Of a stretch of 6,006 nt of DNA, positions 5,905-6,006 are shown piece by piece. Below the pieces are notes generated by a model that did not search any database, was not told the DNA's origin, and worked only from the letters and a program-made list of their open reading frames with translations. The position numbers were made by a program, and so were the translations under genes. Numbering within the stretch: position 1 is the stretch's first letter; each line of letters starts with the position of its first letter. The stretch is taken from assembly GCA_965178525.1 (NCBI GenBank), contig CBCXVS010000382.1, positions 1 through 6,006 on the forward strand, in the 5' to 3' direction. This DNA is from CBCXVS01 sp965178525 (GTDB lineage Bacteria > Tectomicrobia > Entotheonellia > Entotheonellales > Entotheonellaceae).

Positions 5905-5911
5905 TCTCCTT
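5905..5911 (-). promoter_or_regulatory. Ribosome binding site supporting a GTG start
   Basis: AAGGAGA on the - strand precedes the GTG at 5900 with a spacing of four to five bases. It fixes the fusion gene's start at a non-ATG codon and gives the natural N-terminus of a ferredoxin-like subunit (KRRIALTVNG). Confidence 0.75.
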
Positions 5912-5917
5912 GGAAAA

Positions 5918-6006
5918 AGCTGTCAGCCGTCAGCTATCAGCTGTTAGCTTATGAAAAAAATCAGGTAGCGTTGTTTTTAGCAAATAGCTGACAGCTCTTA
6001 GCTGTC
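5918..6006. repeat. Inverted arrays of a 7-base AGCTGAC-like repeat
   Basis: Two short tandem arrays with a 7-base period face each other. The left arm has four units on the + strand (GTCAGCC, GTCAGCT, ATCAGCT, GTTAGCT; 5922-5949). The right arm has three units in the opposite orientation (AGCTGAC, AGCTCTT, AGCTGTC; 5986-6006) and is cut by the window edge. The AT-rich spacer (5950-5985) contains A- and T-runs. AGCTGTCAGC (5918-5927) and its complement at 5987-5996 are perfect. The element lies directly upstream of the fusion gene's ribosome site, so it would be in its leader or promoter region. It may be a dispersed palindromic (REP/MITE-like) element; this rests on the pattern alone. Confidence 0.7.

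Overview
The window looks like bacterial chromosome from a moderately GC-rich organism (well over half G+C by eye). The gene content points to an environmental heterotroph with CoA-dependent acid metabolism, a sugar-type ABC ATPase and molybdenum hydroxylase parts. The short inverted heptamer repeats and the group II intron suggest a repeat-rich genome. I cannot place the taxon; an uncultured lineage such as Tectomicrobia/Entotheonella or Nitrospirota-like bacteria is only a guess.

Layout. Positions 1-75 are the 3' end of a group II intron on the + strand: a canonical 34-nt domain V, a domain VI with a bulged branch-point A, and a predicted 3' splice site after base 75. The reading frame that follows (76-311, +) looks like the C-terminal end of a retropepsin-like aspartic protease, so the intron may interrupt that gene. 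Bases 312-522 hold no gene; the only clear structure there is a strong hairpin at 452-484, with a minor 6-bp hairpin at 349-364. All four intact genes then lie on the - strand. Read in transcription order from the right, they are a [2Fe-2S] ferredoxin-like subunit fused to a MocA/MobA-like nucleotidyltransferase (5900-4809), an acyl-CoA ligase (4670-3039), a MalK/UgpC-type ABC ATPase (2886-1786) and an acyl-CoA dehydrogenase (1665-523).

The gaps between these genes (about 80-150 bases) contain hairpins, small repeats and one convincing sigma-70-type promoter in front of the ABC gene. They are therefore probably separate transcription units facing the same way, not one tight operon. The ligase and the dehydrogenase would fit successive steps of acid catabolism (CoA activation, then alpha,beta-dehydrogenation). 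The ABC ATPase between them has no permease or binding protein in the window. The ferredoxin-MocA fusion has no large molybdopterin subunit or FAD subunit in the window; they may lie beyond base 6006 or elsewhere.

The most interesting items are the ferredoxin-MocA fusion, the intron end and its probable host gene, the Lys-to-Arg change in the ligase A10 motif, and the inverted heptamer arrays at the right edge.
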